Counted from the first letter of the stretch, positions 1 through 6,995 are shown. The stretch: 33,679 nucleotides of DNA from Terriglobia bacterium (GCA_020073445.1 JAIQFE010000046.1:1-33679), one strand, 5' to 3'. Numbers and translations are program-made. The notes: a model not told the origin generated them from the sequence alone.

Positions 1-2
1 GA

Positions 3-92
3 GGCATCGAGAATCTCTGGTGGTTGTTCACCTTCACTGCCGCGGCCTTCAACTTGTGGCGCATTCCAAAGCTCCGGGCCGCGGTGTGTTGA
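3..92 (+). mobile_element. C-terminal tail of a DDE transposase (partial, cut by window edge)
   Basis: The open frame entering from the left edge encodes 29 residues and stops at 90-92. The peptide contains ENLWWLFTFTAAAFNLWRIP, followed by KLRAA. An aromatic and alanine-rich helix ending in 'N-L-x-R-x-P-K-L' is what the end of IS5/IS1182/IS4-type DDE transposases usually looks like (family knowledge from memory). The catalytic residues would lie outside the window, so I cannot say whether the element is intact. No other transposase reading frame is seen in the next 260 bases, so this should be the downstream end of the element. Confidence 0.6.
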
Positions 93-200
93 GCGGCGCT
101 TCCGGGGCCCACTGAGAGGCCCGGTTGCCGACTGCGGGGGCGCCTCGCGACGCCTCCTTCTGCCGGTAACAGTGCTCCCTACGAAGTGCCAGTGGTGTTC

Positions 201-230
201 CCGGACGCTATTTCAGCAAGCTCCTAGCGT
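201..230. repeat. possible terminal inverted repeat of the left-edge insertion sequence
   Basis: About 120 bases after the transposase stop lies the stretch ATTTCAGCAAGCTCCTAG (210-227). Short 'TTTCAGCA..CT.CTAG' sequences are typical of the outer ends of IS5/IS1182-like elements. The partner copy would be outside the window, so this cannot be confirmed here. Positions 93-200 hold nothing else recognisable. Confidence 0.25.
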
Positions 231-324
231 CACTCCCTCCATCCAGGCTCGCAACGGCCGTTTCCTCTCGGCCCTGTCGCCCTGCCGGAACAGCCGAGAT
301 GCATTGAATCCTCGAGACCCGAAA

Positions 325-336
325 ACTTGATCAAGT
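325..336. promoter_or_regulatory. 12-bp perfect palindrome upstream of the nuclease-like gene
   Basis: ACTTGATCAAGT is its own reverse complement and ends 21 bases before the ATG at 358. The nonamer ATTGAATCC occurs on both sides of it (303-311 and 344-352). The palindrome could be a repressor site or chance. No clear -35/-10 pair with normal spacing was found around it. Confidence 0.3.
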
Positions 337-357
337 AAGTTATATTGAATCCATCGC

Positions 358-1404
358 ATGCCGCTCTCTACCCCCATGATCAACAAAATGGCGACTCGCT
401 TGGTTTTGGCTGTGATGTCGTGCGTGACCTTGCAGGCATGGGGCCCTCGTGGTCATGAGAGCGCGAATCGGGCCGCCGTCAAATCGATCCCGGACGATGG
501 CCCGGTGTTTCTCAGAGAATTCGAAGACTGGATCGCAAAGACCGGTCCCGTGCCGGACACCTGGAGGGGAACCTCGGAGCCGTATTCCAGGATCTTCGAA
601 GACCCCAATCACGGATGGTTCAAGGAGCAATTTGCCTTCATGCCAGCCATTCCGCGGTCGCGTTACGAATTCGTCCTGCGTCTTTACGATGAGTATCTGC
701 GCATCAAGGATAAGGACCCGGACCGCGCCGCGCTGACGAACGTGCGGTGGACAGGCACCCTGCCGTATGCCGCCATGGAGAATTATGACCGGATGAAGTC
801 CGCGATGCGAGCCTATCGCCGCGCGGTTGCCGACCAATCTGGCGATTCCCAACAGCAGGCGCGCTTTCTGGCTCAGGACATCGCATTCTATATGGGCTGG
901 CTGGGCCATTACACGGCTGACGGGGCGCAACCGCTGCACGACACCATTCACCACGATGGCTGGCAGGGACCGAATCCGAAGCAGTACACGACGGATGCGC
1001 GGGTTCACGGCCGCTTTGAGAGTACGTTCGTGGACCTGATTAAGCTCAGCGGCTCCGATCTGGTGCCGATCATGGAGAAGCCGCGAGTCTTGGACGATCC
1101 ATTCGCAGCGATTCTTGCGCATCTGGACGATGCCTCGACGCATGTGGAGGAGGTTTACATTCTCGACAAAGCCGGCGCGTTTGCGGACCAAACGAACCAG
1201 CCCGCGGCGCGGCTGGCTCGCGGCCAATTGGCCAAAGCCGCAGCGCTGCTTCGCGATCTCACATACACGGCATGGCTGGAAAGTGCGAAGCAGCCTGTTG
1301 CCGGTGATGCCGAATCCAATCCCGTGAGCCGCACCAATTCGCGCTACAACCCCGAGACCGGCACAGCCGCTCCCGGCCCTCCGGTCAAGATAAACGGCAA
1401 ATAA
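358..1404 (+). CDS. secreted S1/P1 nuclease-like (phospholipase C/P1 fold) zinc protein
   Basis: The 348-residue protein starts with a signal peptide whose natural cleavage point (after LQA, residue 27) would leave Trp28 as the mature N-terminus, giving W-G-P-R-G-H33. In S1/P1 nucleases and related phospholipases C, the N-terminal Trp and a nearby His bind zinc. Further probable ligands are H184, D188 and H194 in GHYTADGAQPLH, and H217/E221 in VHGRFE. The expected role is periplasmic or extracellular cleavage of phosphoesters, either nucleic acid or lipid; the substrate is not visible. The C-terminal 40 residues are Pro/Asn-rich and look unstructured. ATGs at 376 and 388 are in frame and no ribosome site favours one. 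The start at 388 gives the most compact signal peptide. The gene stands alone, convergent with the next pair. Confidence 0.75.
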   Translation: MPLSTPMINKMATRLVLAVMSCVTLQAWGPRGHESANRAAVKSIPDDGPVFLREFEDWIAKTGPVPDTWRGTSEPYSRIFEDPNHGWFKEQFAFMPAIPRSRYEFVLRLYDEYLRIKDKDPDRAALTNVRWTGTLPYAAMENYDRMKSAMRAYRRAVADQSGDSQQQARFLAQDIAFYMGWLGHYTADGAQPLHDTIHHDGWQGPNPKQYTTDARVHGRFESTFVDLIKLSGSDLVPIMEKPRVLDDPFAAILAHLDDASTHVEEVYILDKAGAFADQTNQPAARLARGQLAKAAALLRDLTYTAWLESAKQPVAGDAESNPVSRTNSRYNPETGTAAPGPPVKINGK

Positions 1405-1522
1405 AGCACCGCATGCTGTCTGTAATAGTCTTTATTACTTGGTAGGGAAGTTCGTGTCCCGCGGTCGTTGGAATCCCTGATTTTGCCGCAGTCCCGTCCG
1501 AGACGCTGTTCCACCTACCGGC

Positions 1523-2353
1523 CTATTTTCTTCTGAAGACGGACTCGTCTTGCAGGAGTTTCTCGTAGCGCTGCAAATCGGTGTTGTTCTCAACGCACTC
1601 ATACTCACGCAGGCGCGTGCCCGGACGAAGCATGATCGTGCTCCGTTGAGTCCAGGGCTTGGTAAGCACCACGGGGTCCTCCATGGTCACTTCATACGCG
1701 ATCGTATTCTCGTCCATGCGCGTGAACTTTTCGACCACGTGCAGTTTGTCGCTATGAAATGTGCCCGTGCCCGCCAGCCAGGTTTTGTCATTGAATCCGA
1801 TGGCGTCGACGACCAATGTGTCGCCTTCCCAGTGGCCTACCGAATCTCCCATGAACGACGATTCGAGATCCTCGGGATGCTTCGCGCCGATCGGGATCAC
1901 GCGGAACACGTGAAACACCTCGAACAACATCACTACGTTTTGCGGCGTCTGTACGATCTGCATGGGGAACAGTCCCATGGTTGTGGTTCGCGGCACTCCG
2001 GGCGCCAGACACCGCGCCATCGGATCGTCAATTCCGCGCCGGTTGAACGATTCCAGAACTTTCTGTGCAGCCCAAGGTTGATAGGGCGCTTTCTCTTGCG
2101 CGCCGCGAACCGCGAACGGAGTGATCTGCCCGGTGGTGGCGTTGGTGCCTCCGCCAGCGTTGGCTTCCTCCCAGGTGCCGATCCGGTTGCTGCCGCCCTG
2201 CCAGACTCCATTCATGTCCGGCTTGCCATCGGACATGCGGGGCACTTTGGAGCTTGTTGGACTCGCGGATACACCTTGTCCGGCCACGATCATGGGTACC
2301 GTAGCGAGCGCGGCCACTGCCGCGAGGTTGAAAACGATGCGGGGTATTGTCAT
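1523..2353 (-). CDS. secreted protein of unknown function, 'DGKPDMNGVW' family
   Basis: A 276-residue protein with a clear signal peptide (hydrophobic residues 8-25, then GQGVSASP). Just after it comes S-D-G-K-P-D-M-N-G-V-W, a motif seen near the N-terminus of a large group of exported acidobacterial proteins. The rest is mixed beta-type sequence with an acidic WEGDTLVVDAIGFND segment. No catalytic motif was recognised. It is the second gene of a two-gene operon: the upstream DUF6152 gene ends 6 bases before this ATG, so the two are probably co-translated and exported together. The divergent IclR gene and the palindrome between them suggest control by that regulator. Confidence 0.75.
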   Translation of the reverse strand: MTIPRIVFNLAAVAALATVPMIVAGQGVSASPTSSKVPRMSDGKPDMNGVWQGGSNRIGTWEEANAGGGTNATTGQITPFAVRGAQEKAPYQPWAAQKVLESFNRRGIDDPMARCLAPGVPRTTTMGLFPMQIVQTPQNVVMLFEVFHVFRVIPIGAKHPEDLESSFMGDSVGHWEGDTLVVDAIGFNDKTWLAGTGTFHSDKLHVVEKFTRMDENTIAYEVTMEDPVVLTKPWTQRSTIMLRPGTRLREYECVENNTDLQRYEKLLQDESVFRRK

Positions 2354-2359
2354 AGATGC

Positions 2360-2773
2360 CTACGGTACAGCAACTGCCGGTGCATTTCCTCCGTCACCGG
2401 TGCCCGCGGGCGGACCGAAAAACAGCTTCTTGCCGTCTTTAAAAGTTACCTCGCGCGAGTGGCCCCAATCGGTGCCATCGCGGGCATGCCATCCGGTCAC
2501 CGTGATCTCGTCACCTTGCTTGAGGGTGACGTCCTTCTTCCATCCCGTTCGATACAGCACGTTTGGAGGAAAGCCTTCCAGCTTCCAGTTGGTGACTTTG
2601 CCGGACGCGTTCTTGACGTCCAGATAAAAGAAGCTATGCGGATTGGTCCACTCGACTTTGGTCACGACGCCGGTCAGTGTGATCGGCTTGTTCGCGTCAT
2701 ATTCGGCGCCAAAGGAGTGGTGCGCAGATGCGGATAAAGCGGCTGCGAGCAGAACGATGACAGATTTAGTCAT
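2360..2773 (-). CDS. DUF6152 family exported protein
   Basis: A 137-residue protein with a short signal peptide (residues 1-17, ending SASA) followed by H-H-S-F-G-A-E-Y-D. The body matches the DUF6152 pattern: 'ITLTGVVTKVEWTNPHSFFYLDV', then a NWKLEGFPPN segment and a KQGDEITVTGWHARDG segment. The fold is probably a small beta barrel, OB-like; the function is unknown. It leads the operon with the downstream DGKPDMNGVW protein. Such pairs recur in acidobacterial genomes (recollection, not checked). The start codon lies 38 bases from the edge of the 2811-2834 palindrome. Confidence 0.8.
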   Translation of the reverse strand: MTKSVIVLLAAALSASAHHSFGAEYDANKPITLTGVVTKVEWTNPHSFFYLDVKNASGKVTNWKLEGFPPNVLYRTGWKKDVTLKQGDEITVTGWHARDGTDWGHSREVTFKDGKKLFFGPPAGTGDGGNAPAVAVP

Positions 2774-2810
2774 GACCGAAGAATAGAAGGTTCCACCCGG
2801 GGGGTCAACC

Positions 2811-2834
2811 CGGTGTTCAACCTATTGAACACCG
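2811..2834. promoter_or_regulatory. probable IclR-type operator (10-bp inverted repeat, 4-bp spacer)
   Basis: The left arm CGGTGTTCAA (2811-2820) and right arm TTGAACACCG (2825-2834) are exact reverse complements around the spacer CCTA. It lies in the 65-bp gap between divergent genes. It is 4 bases upstream of the assigned IclR ATG and 37 bases upstream of the DUF6152 ATG. IclR-family regulators bind short palindromes of this kind in such gaps, so autoregulation and control of the divergent operon are both plausible. Confidence 0.65.
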
Positions 2835-2838
2835 TCGA

Positions 2839-3675
2839 ATGCGTTGTGCGAATCTGGGGGAAGTGGGTGAAACCAATTCTCTGGAACGCGCGTTGGTTCT
2901 GCTCAAGCTAATCGAGCAGACGCCGGGGGGATTGAGGAACGCCGATATCAGCCGGCAGTTGGATATCCCCAAGAGCAGCTGCTCCTACATCGTCAGCAGG
3001 CTCGAGCGCGAGGGCTATCTGATCAAAGATGCGGCTTCAAACCGATACAAAATCGGCCTGACTCCGGTGGCGCTGGCGCACGGTGCGCTGCGCGAGGTCG
3101 GGATTCGCACCGTAGCCGAGCCGGCGCTGTACAAGCTCACGAACCAGACCGGATTGTCGGCCGGCATCGGAGTTCTGCAGAAAGGGCGCGTCCTGCTTGT
3201 CGACCGCGTTGAAGGTCCGCGGTTTGTGGATCGGGCGATCCAGGCTGCGGCCAGCCGGACCGCGCGTAACTTCCGCGTCCGGGCGCAGCGGGATATTGGG
3301 CGCGAGTTGCCGGCGCACTCCACGGCTCTCGGCAAAGTCCTGCTGGCTTTTTCACCGAGGCAACAAGTGCTCGACGTGATCGCTAAGCTCGGGCTGGCGC
3401 GGAGCACGGCGGCGACTATCGTCTCCAAGAAGCGGTTCCTGGCGGAGCTGGACTTGGTGCGAAAGCAGGGCTACGCGGTTGCGGACGGTGAGGCGTACGC
3501 GGATCTGCGGGCTCTGAGCGTGCCGATTTTCGATACCGATGGAGAGGTTCGGGCAGCGGTTTCGGTTAACGGCGACCCGAGTGAACCGGTGTGGGACGAT
3601 TTGCCGACGCTGGTTAAGACCGTTGAGGACGCCGCACGAGATATCTCCCGGCGAGCCCGGATCTTGCTGCCTTAA
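2839..3675 (+). CDS. IclR family transcriptional regulator
   Basis: The 278-residue protein has the two-part IclR layout. A winged helix-turn-helix spans about residues 12-72, with LRNADISRQLDIPKSS as helix-turn-helix and SRLEREGYLIKD as wing. An effector-binding domain follows (about 85-270), with the typical R-x-L-P-A-H-S-T-A-L-G-K-V-L-L-A segment and a V-A-D-G-E-A segment near residue 215. These proteins sense small organic acids or aromatic compounds; the ligand here is unknown. The ATG at 2839 sits almost on the palindrome, leaving no room for a ribosome site. A GTG at 2863 after GGGGG is the alternative start and leaves the DNA-binding domain intact. It is divergent from the DUF6152 operon, its most likely target. 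Confidence 0.9.
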   Translation: MRCANLGEVGETNSLERALVLLKLIEQTPGGLRNADISRQLDIPKSSCSYIVSRLEREGYLIKDAASNRYKIGLTPVALAHGALREVGIRTVAEPALYKLTNQTGLSAGIGVLQKGRVLLVDRVEGPRFVDRAIQAAASRTARNFRVRAQRDIGRELPAHSTALGKVLLAFSPRQQVLDVIAKLGLARSTAATIVSKKRFLAELDLVRKQGYAVADGEAYADLRALSVPIFDTDGEVRAAVSVNGDPSEPVWDDLPTLVKTVEDAARDISRRARILLP

Positions 3676-3987
3676 CGTTGCGGCGGCCCGGGAACCCTAT
3701 CGCCCGGATGGTCAGCCATCCTGGGCTGTATACTATTGCCCAAACCAGTTCCTTCAATACCTTGCGGACGATCAACCTCGCGGGAGGACGCCTGCATGAA
3801 CAGAATCGCAGTTGCGGCAACCTTGTGGCTGCTGCGGGTTCCATTGTGCGCCATTCGGGCACAGCCCCAGGGTCACCCGTTGATTTGTACGACTACATCG
3901 TTCATACTTAGTGCCTCGATTCAAAGGCCGCCGCTGTTTGTCCCCGATGTAAGCAGGACGCTTTCTTTCGAACCAGAAAGGTGTCCC
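3676..3987. other. 312-bp gap without a convincing gene
   Basis: The gap holds a possible -10 hexamer TATACT (about 3728-3733). It also holds an in-frame ATG at 3796, preceded by GGGAGG (3781-3786), that would extend the next gene by 64 residues and give it a signal-peptide-like start. That extension reads as low-complexity, non-family sequence, so I do not adopt it. No strong hairpin or repeat was seen. Confidence 0.4.
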
Positions 3988-4251
3988 ATGCTAAATGGCA
4001 AACACTTCAGATTCCATCGTTCCGTCAGCGGGATTCAACTCATGAACGGAACGGCTTCAGTCGTCACCATTCCTGCCGAAGGCGTCATCCGAGTTCTGTC
4101 CGGACCCGACGCCAACGGCAAGCTGCCTGACAAGGGAATCGTCTACGTAAGCTGGGAAGAACGTACCGTTGCGATTTTCGCGGTGGATATCGAAACGCGC
4201 GCGATGGAAGTCCTACAGCCTGAGAGACACAGGCAACGCGCGAGCGCCTAA
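3988..4251 (+). CDS. small conserved-looking protein of unknown function (87 aa)
   Basis: The protein begins MLNGKHFRFHRS and contains a V-T-I-P-A-E-G-V-I-R-V-L-S-G-P segment followed by G-I-V-Y-V-S-W-E-E-R-T-V-A-I-F-A-V-D. This is an all-beta pattern that I associate with a family of small acidobacterial proteins; the function is unknown. The ATG at 3988 is preceded by AGAAAGGTG (3975-3983), a reasonable ribosome site. An in-frame ATG at 3796 with its own ribosome site would make a 151-residue exported form, but that upstream part lacks family character. No signal peptide or membrane segment is present in the chosen form. It is convergent with the next gene. Confidence 0.55.
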   Translation: MLNGKHFRFHRSVSGIQLMNGTASVVTIPAEGVIRVLSGPDANGKLPDKGIVYVSWEERTVAIFAVDIETRAMEVLQPERHRQRASA

Positions 4252-4260
4252 TCTCGTCCG

Positions 4261-4310
4261 GCCGGCGGCGATTCACATGCCCGTTACTTCTACGCCGCCC
4301 GGCGTAACGG
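4261..4310. terminator. possible bidirectional terminator between convergent small genes
   Basis: Two nested or alternative pairings exist. GCCGGCGGCG (4261-4270) pairs with CGCCGCCCGGC (4293-4303) with one bulge. CCGTTAC (4281-4287) pairs exactly with GTAACGG (4304-4310). The right part lies inside the last codons of the minus-strand gene. There is no long T run. Confidence 0.3.
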
Positions 4311-4553
4311 CGGCTCAGAGACCGGCGCCGCATGCCTGGCTTGGAGTCGATGCACAACGTTCTCGCCGAGCTTGACGAGGCCGTAGCAGAATGCCATGCC
4401 GCCAAACATCGTGAACATTAATCCCAGAATCAACGACCAGAAATTGAACGAGCCCGAATCCTGGGCCGCCCCTTCCGCTGCGAGCGAGGGACACGCAATC
4501 AGCCCCGCGCACACTGCGCCGCGAAGCAGGGAAGTCATTGTGCTCTGTCTCAT
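4290..4553 (-). CDS. small exported/membrane protein of unknown function (87 aa)
   Basis: The protein starts MRQSTMTSLLRG with a signal-like hydrophobic stretch (about residues 8-24, ending LAA). A strongly hydrophobic helix follows at about residues 38-59 (FWSLILGLMFTMFGGMAFCYGL), then a basic tail. It is probably a single-pass membrane protein facing the cytoplasm with its C-terminus. The frame is open further upstream, but the ATG at 4553 is the one with a good ribosome site (AAAGGAGC, about 6-7 bases before it). No family recognised. It lies downstream of the PilZ gene on the same strand with a 165-bp gap, so a shared transcript is possible but not shown. Confidence 0.55.
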   Translation of the reverse strand: MRQSTMTSLLRGAVCAGLIACPSLAAEGAAQDSGSFNFWSLILGLMFTMFGGMAFCYGLVKLGENVVHRLQARHAAPVSEPPLRRAA

Positions 4554-4718
4554 CGAGGTGCTCCTTTTCGTGCCACTCGAACAGAGACTTGCAACCGTAC
4601 AGCCATTCCGCCCTTCTCGTCGGGTACTGCCAAACAAGGACTTAGCGGGTTCGCGGGCTGAGGAACGTCTGCGCGGTACAGCGCACGTGGGTGTATGCAC
4701 TCGGATCGCGGACTCGAG

Positions 4719-5063
4719 TCAAGAAACTCCCGGCATTGCTGCCACCAGGCAGTTCTGTGATGCCGTTAACTCGGCCAGGATGTTCAAGTCTAATGACTCG
4801 CTTAGCTCGAGGCCCAAAACATATCCGCTACTTCGCCGGGAAACGTGCCTAACAGTCCCGGAGCCGTCCAAGTTCAAACCGTATGCCTTGACCCGGACGA
4901 AGGAACCAACGGGAATGCGGGTGGCCAGCTCGATTCCGATTCCTTGCTGAGAGACATCGACAGCCCTTCCCAGAACGTGATTGCGTTGCCCGTCGAAAGT
5001 CTTCCAGGAGATGAAGACGACGCCAGAGTACGGGATTCGTGGATCGAGTCGAAGTTCTGACAT
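4719..5063 (-). CDS. PilZ domain protein (predicted cyclic-di-GMP receptor)
   Basis: A 114-residue single-domain protein. Both halves of the c-di-GMP-binding signature are present: R5-x-x-x-R9 (RLDPR) and D36-x-S38-x-x-G41 (DVSQQG). A beta-barrel pattern follows, with G-S-F-V-R-V-K-A-Y-G and V-R-H-V-S-R-R-S-S-G-Y-V-L-G-L-E. PilZ proteins transmit c-di-GMP levels to motility, polysaccharide or other targets; with no fused effector domain it must act by contacting a partner. The ribosome site GGAGCGGTGG precedes the ATG. Nothing nearby shows the partner. Confidence 0.85.
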   Translation of the reverse strand: MSELRLDPRIPYSGVVFISWKTFDGQRNHVLGRAVDVSQQGIGIELATRIPVGSFVRVKAYGLNLDGSGTVRHVSRRSSGYVLGLELSESLDLNILAELTASQNCLVAAMPGVS

Positions 5064-5136
5064 TCCACCGCTCCAGAATTCTGATCACGACTAACTTGTT
5101 CATCATAGGGAGTGCAGAGTGTTATTACTATCGTAT

Positions 5137-5240
5137 TTTGGTCCTAAGCACCTATTACTTTGGTCCTGTCGCGGCCCATCCTGGGTGTTTTGACCCACTT
5201 TGCGTAGCGCCACCCGATCCTTAAAGTCTTAAAAGTCTTA
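5137..5240. repeat. two sets of short direct repeats upstream of the CBS-led operon
   Basis: TTTGGTCCT occurs at 5137-5145 and again at 5159-5167, a spacing of 22 bp (about two helical turns). AAAGTCTTA occurs twice in exact tandem at 5223-5231 and 5232-5240. They lie 40-145 bp upstream of the candidate sigma-54 promoter at 5279-5294, where an activator would be expected to bind. Confidence 0.4.
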
Positions 5241-5278
5241 GCTTCCAGAAAGATACCGATTGCAGGCGCCGGTCGTAG

Positions 5279-5294
5279 TGGCGACTGGATTGCA
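5279..5294 (+). promoter_or_regulatory. candidate sigma-54 (-24/-12) promoter of the CBS-led operon
   Basis: TGGC at 5279-5282 and TTGCA at 5290-5294 give the required GG-N10-GC spacing (GG 5280-5281, GC 5292-5293). Transcription would start near 5305, giving a leader of about 19 bases that contains the AGAGGAGG ribosome site before the ATG at 5324. Confidence 0.45.
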
Positions 5295-5323
5295 CTTCGC
5301 ACAGTGCCTCTAGAGGAGGACCT

Positions 5324-5809
5324 ATGAAGGTTCAGGAAGTGATGAACAGAGCCGTAGCCTCCTGCCGTCCCGACGCGAGCCTGGCGGCGGCAGCCGCGCT
5401 GATGTGGGAACACAGCTGCGGACAGCTCCCGGTGGTGAATCATGAGGGAAAAGTTAGTGCAGTGATCACCGACCGGGATATCTGCATCGCGCTCGGCACA
5501 CGGAATCAGAGAGCTTGCGAACTCAAAGTGAGCGACGTCACCTGCCGGGCGGCGGTGACCTGTCATCCGGACGACCACTTGCGCGCCGTGCTCAAGATCA
5601 TGGCCGCGGAAAAAGTGCGGCGCCTGCCTGTTGTTGATCATGACGGCACCCTGGTGGGCATCCTGTCTCTGGAGGATGTCACGCTGCAGGCGCGTCACCA
5701 CGGCGATACGGACCGCCCTCCGGTTTCTTTCGAAGACGTAATGAACACGCTGCGCGCGATCTATCACCGCGGTCCGCAAGCTAGCGGTCATCTGCCCGCA
5801 GCTGCGTAA
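5324..5809 (+). CDS. tandem CBS-domain protein
   Basis: A 161-residue protein made of two CBS motifs (about residues 1-57 and 66-126): MKVQEVMNRAV...LPVVNHEGKVSAVITDRDI, and VSDVTCRAAVTCHPDDHL...LPVVDHDGTLVGILSLEDV. Paired CBS motifs form a Bateman module that binds adenosine ligands (AMP, ATP, SAM) or NAD and acts as an energy sensor. No catalytic domain is attached, so it probably regulates a partner or binds a ligand on its own. AGAGGAGG stands directly before the ATG. It is the first gene of a run that continues with a 16-bp gap to the next reading frame, and it has a candidate sigma-54 promoter. The C-terminal 35 residues are not part of the CBS fold. Confidence 0.9.
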   Translation: MKVQEVMNRAVASCRPDASLAAAAALMWEHSCGQLPVVNHEGKVSAVITDRDICIALGTRNQRACELKVSDVTCRAAVTCHPDDHLRAVLKIMAAEKVRRLPVVDHDGTLVGILSLEDVTLQARHHGDTDRPPVSFEDVMNTLRAIYHRGPQASGHLPAAA

Positions 5810-5825
5810 CAAGGAAAGGATTCCC

Positions 5826-6197
5826 ATGTCCTCAACGCTAAAGTACGTTCTCCTGATTGCCCTCGTGTTGCTGCTCGCGGCGATTCCGCTGGCGATGCAG
5901 CGCAACACGGGAGGCATCGATGGCCTGATCACGGATAAACACGGGCCAATCGTAAAGGCTTCGGTGGAAGCGCGGAACACAATGAGCGGCGCGGTCTTTC
6001 GCGTCCACTCGGACGCGGCCGGCCACTACAAGCTGGTGAGTCTCCCGCAAGGGCGTTATTCGCTTTGGGTAAAGGCTCCCGAACACGACTCGGAATGGAT
6101 TCGAGAGCTGATCGTGGACCAAGGCCGGATGACTCATCGCGATATTCGCCTGGGAATATCCGGTACGCTTCCGCCTCCGTCCGGCGCAGCTGACTAG
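5826..6197 (+). CDS. membrane-anchored carboxypeptidase-regulatory-like (beta-sandwich) protein
   Basis: A 123-residue protein. Residues 5-25 form an uncleaved-looking membrane anchor or signal peptide (LKYVLLIALVLLLAAIPLA). The rest matches the carboxypeptidase regulatory-like fold: GGIDGLITDKHGPIVKASVE, G-H-Y-K-L-V-S-L-P-Q-G-R-Y-S-L-W-V. This fold is common on exported acidobacterial proteins, where it is thought to help folding or carbohydrate/protein contact; here it is alone. The ribosome site AAGGAAAGGA lies 5-6 bases before the ATG. The stop codon abuts the start chosen for the ABC ATPase, so it is probably co-translated with the transporter, perhaps as an accessory periplasmic part. 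Confidence 0.75.
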   Translation: MSSTLKYVLLIALVLLLAAIPLAMQRNTGGIDGLITDKHGPIVKASVEARNTMSGAVFRVHSDAAGHYKLVSLPQGRYSLWVKAPEHDSEWIRELIVDQGRMTHRDIRLGISGTLPPPSGAAD

Positions 6198-6995
6198 TTG
6201 CCTTCGGGCGCGCCGGAACGGAACCCCAAGTGCACTCACCCGGTTGTGAGCCCGGCATCTGAACTGACAACGAGGGCGAACCTGGCTGGCAGCGAGCCGG
6301 TGTTTCACATCCACGGGGTGACGAAAGTCTATCGGATGGGCGACGTGGAAGTACACGCGCTCCGGGGCGTAGATCTGGACCTCTATGCGGGCGAGTTCGT
6401 AGTCGTCCTGGGCCCTTCGGGCAGCGGAAAATCGACGCTGCTCAATATCCTGGGCGGACTGGACGTGCCCACCGCGGGTGAGGTCCACTATCTTGACCAC
6501 CAGTTGACCGGGGCGGGAGACGCGGCTCTAACGCGCTTCCGCCGTGAGCATGTCGGGTTTGTCTTCCAGTTCTACAATCTGATCCCGAGTCTGACGGCGC
6601 TGGAGAACGTCGCGCTGGTCACCGAAATCGCGGATCACCCGATGGATCCCGAAAAAGCGCTGCGCATGGTGGATCTGGGCGAGCGGCTGAACCACTTCCC
6701 ATCGCAATTGTCGGGCGGCGAGCAGCAGAGGGTGGCGATCGCGCGGGCCGTAGCCAAGCGGCCCGACATCCTGTTGTGCGACGAGCCTACGGGAGCCCTG
6801 GACTACCCCACGGGAAAACTGGTGCTCGACGTCCTCGATCGGATCAACCGGGATTTGGGAACCATCGCGGTGGTCATCACCCACAACGCGGCGATCGCGG
6901 GGATGGCGGATCGGGTGGTCCGCGTGGGCAGCGGGCGGATCGTCGAAATCACCCGCAATGAGCGGCGGCTTTTGCCATCGGAGCTGAGTTGGTGA
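6198..6995 (+). CDS. ABC transporter ATP-binding protein, MacB/LolD-type
   Basis: A complete nucleotide-binding domain. Numbered from the TTG at 6198, it has Walker A G72PSGSGKST80, Q-loop Q124, signature L171SGGE175, Walker B ILLCDEP (191-197) and switch His229 (VITHN). Closest in style to MacB/LolD/FtsE ATPases, which power extracytoplasmic work by FtsX-type permeases rather than classical transport. The start is unsure: TTG 6198 abuts the previous stop but has no ribosome site. GTG 6300 gives the usual short N-terminus ([23 protein letters not shown]). The permease begins 4 bases after this stop, so the two surely work together. Confidence 0.85.
   Translation: MPSGAPERNPKCTHPVVSPASELTTRANLAGSEPVFHIHGVTKVYRMGDVEVHALRGVDLDLYAGEFVVVLGPSGSGKSTLLNILGGLDVPTAGEVHYLDHQLTGAGDAALTRFRREHVGFVFQFYNLIPSLTALENVALVTEIADHPMDPEKALRMVDLGERLNHFPSQLSGGEQQRVAIARAVAKRPDILLCDEPTGALDYPTGKLVLDVLDRINRDLGTIAVVITHNAAIAGMADRVVRVGSGRIVEITRNERRLLPSELSW

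Noticed and set aside
340-1227. 295-codon minus-strand open frame opposite the nuclease-like gene
   Set aside because: Shadow of a GC-rich real gene; no family pattern, no ribosome site, and the plus-strand product has clear motifs.
1400-1436. AATAAAG/CTTTATT inverted repeat after the nuclease-like gene
   Set aside because: AT-only 7-bp stem with a long loop; too weak to call a terminator.
1550-2737. 395-codon plus-strand open frame across the DUF6152 operon
   Set aside because: It runs antisense through two genes with signal peptides and family motifs; composition is His/Arg/Gly-rich as in shadows.
5144-5980. 278-codon minus-strand open frame over the CBS gene
   Set aside because: Antisense shadow; the only point of interest in it is the 20-base match noted at 5247-5266.
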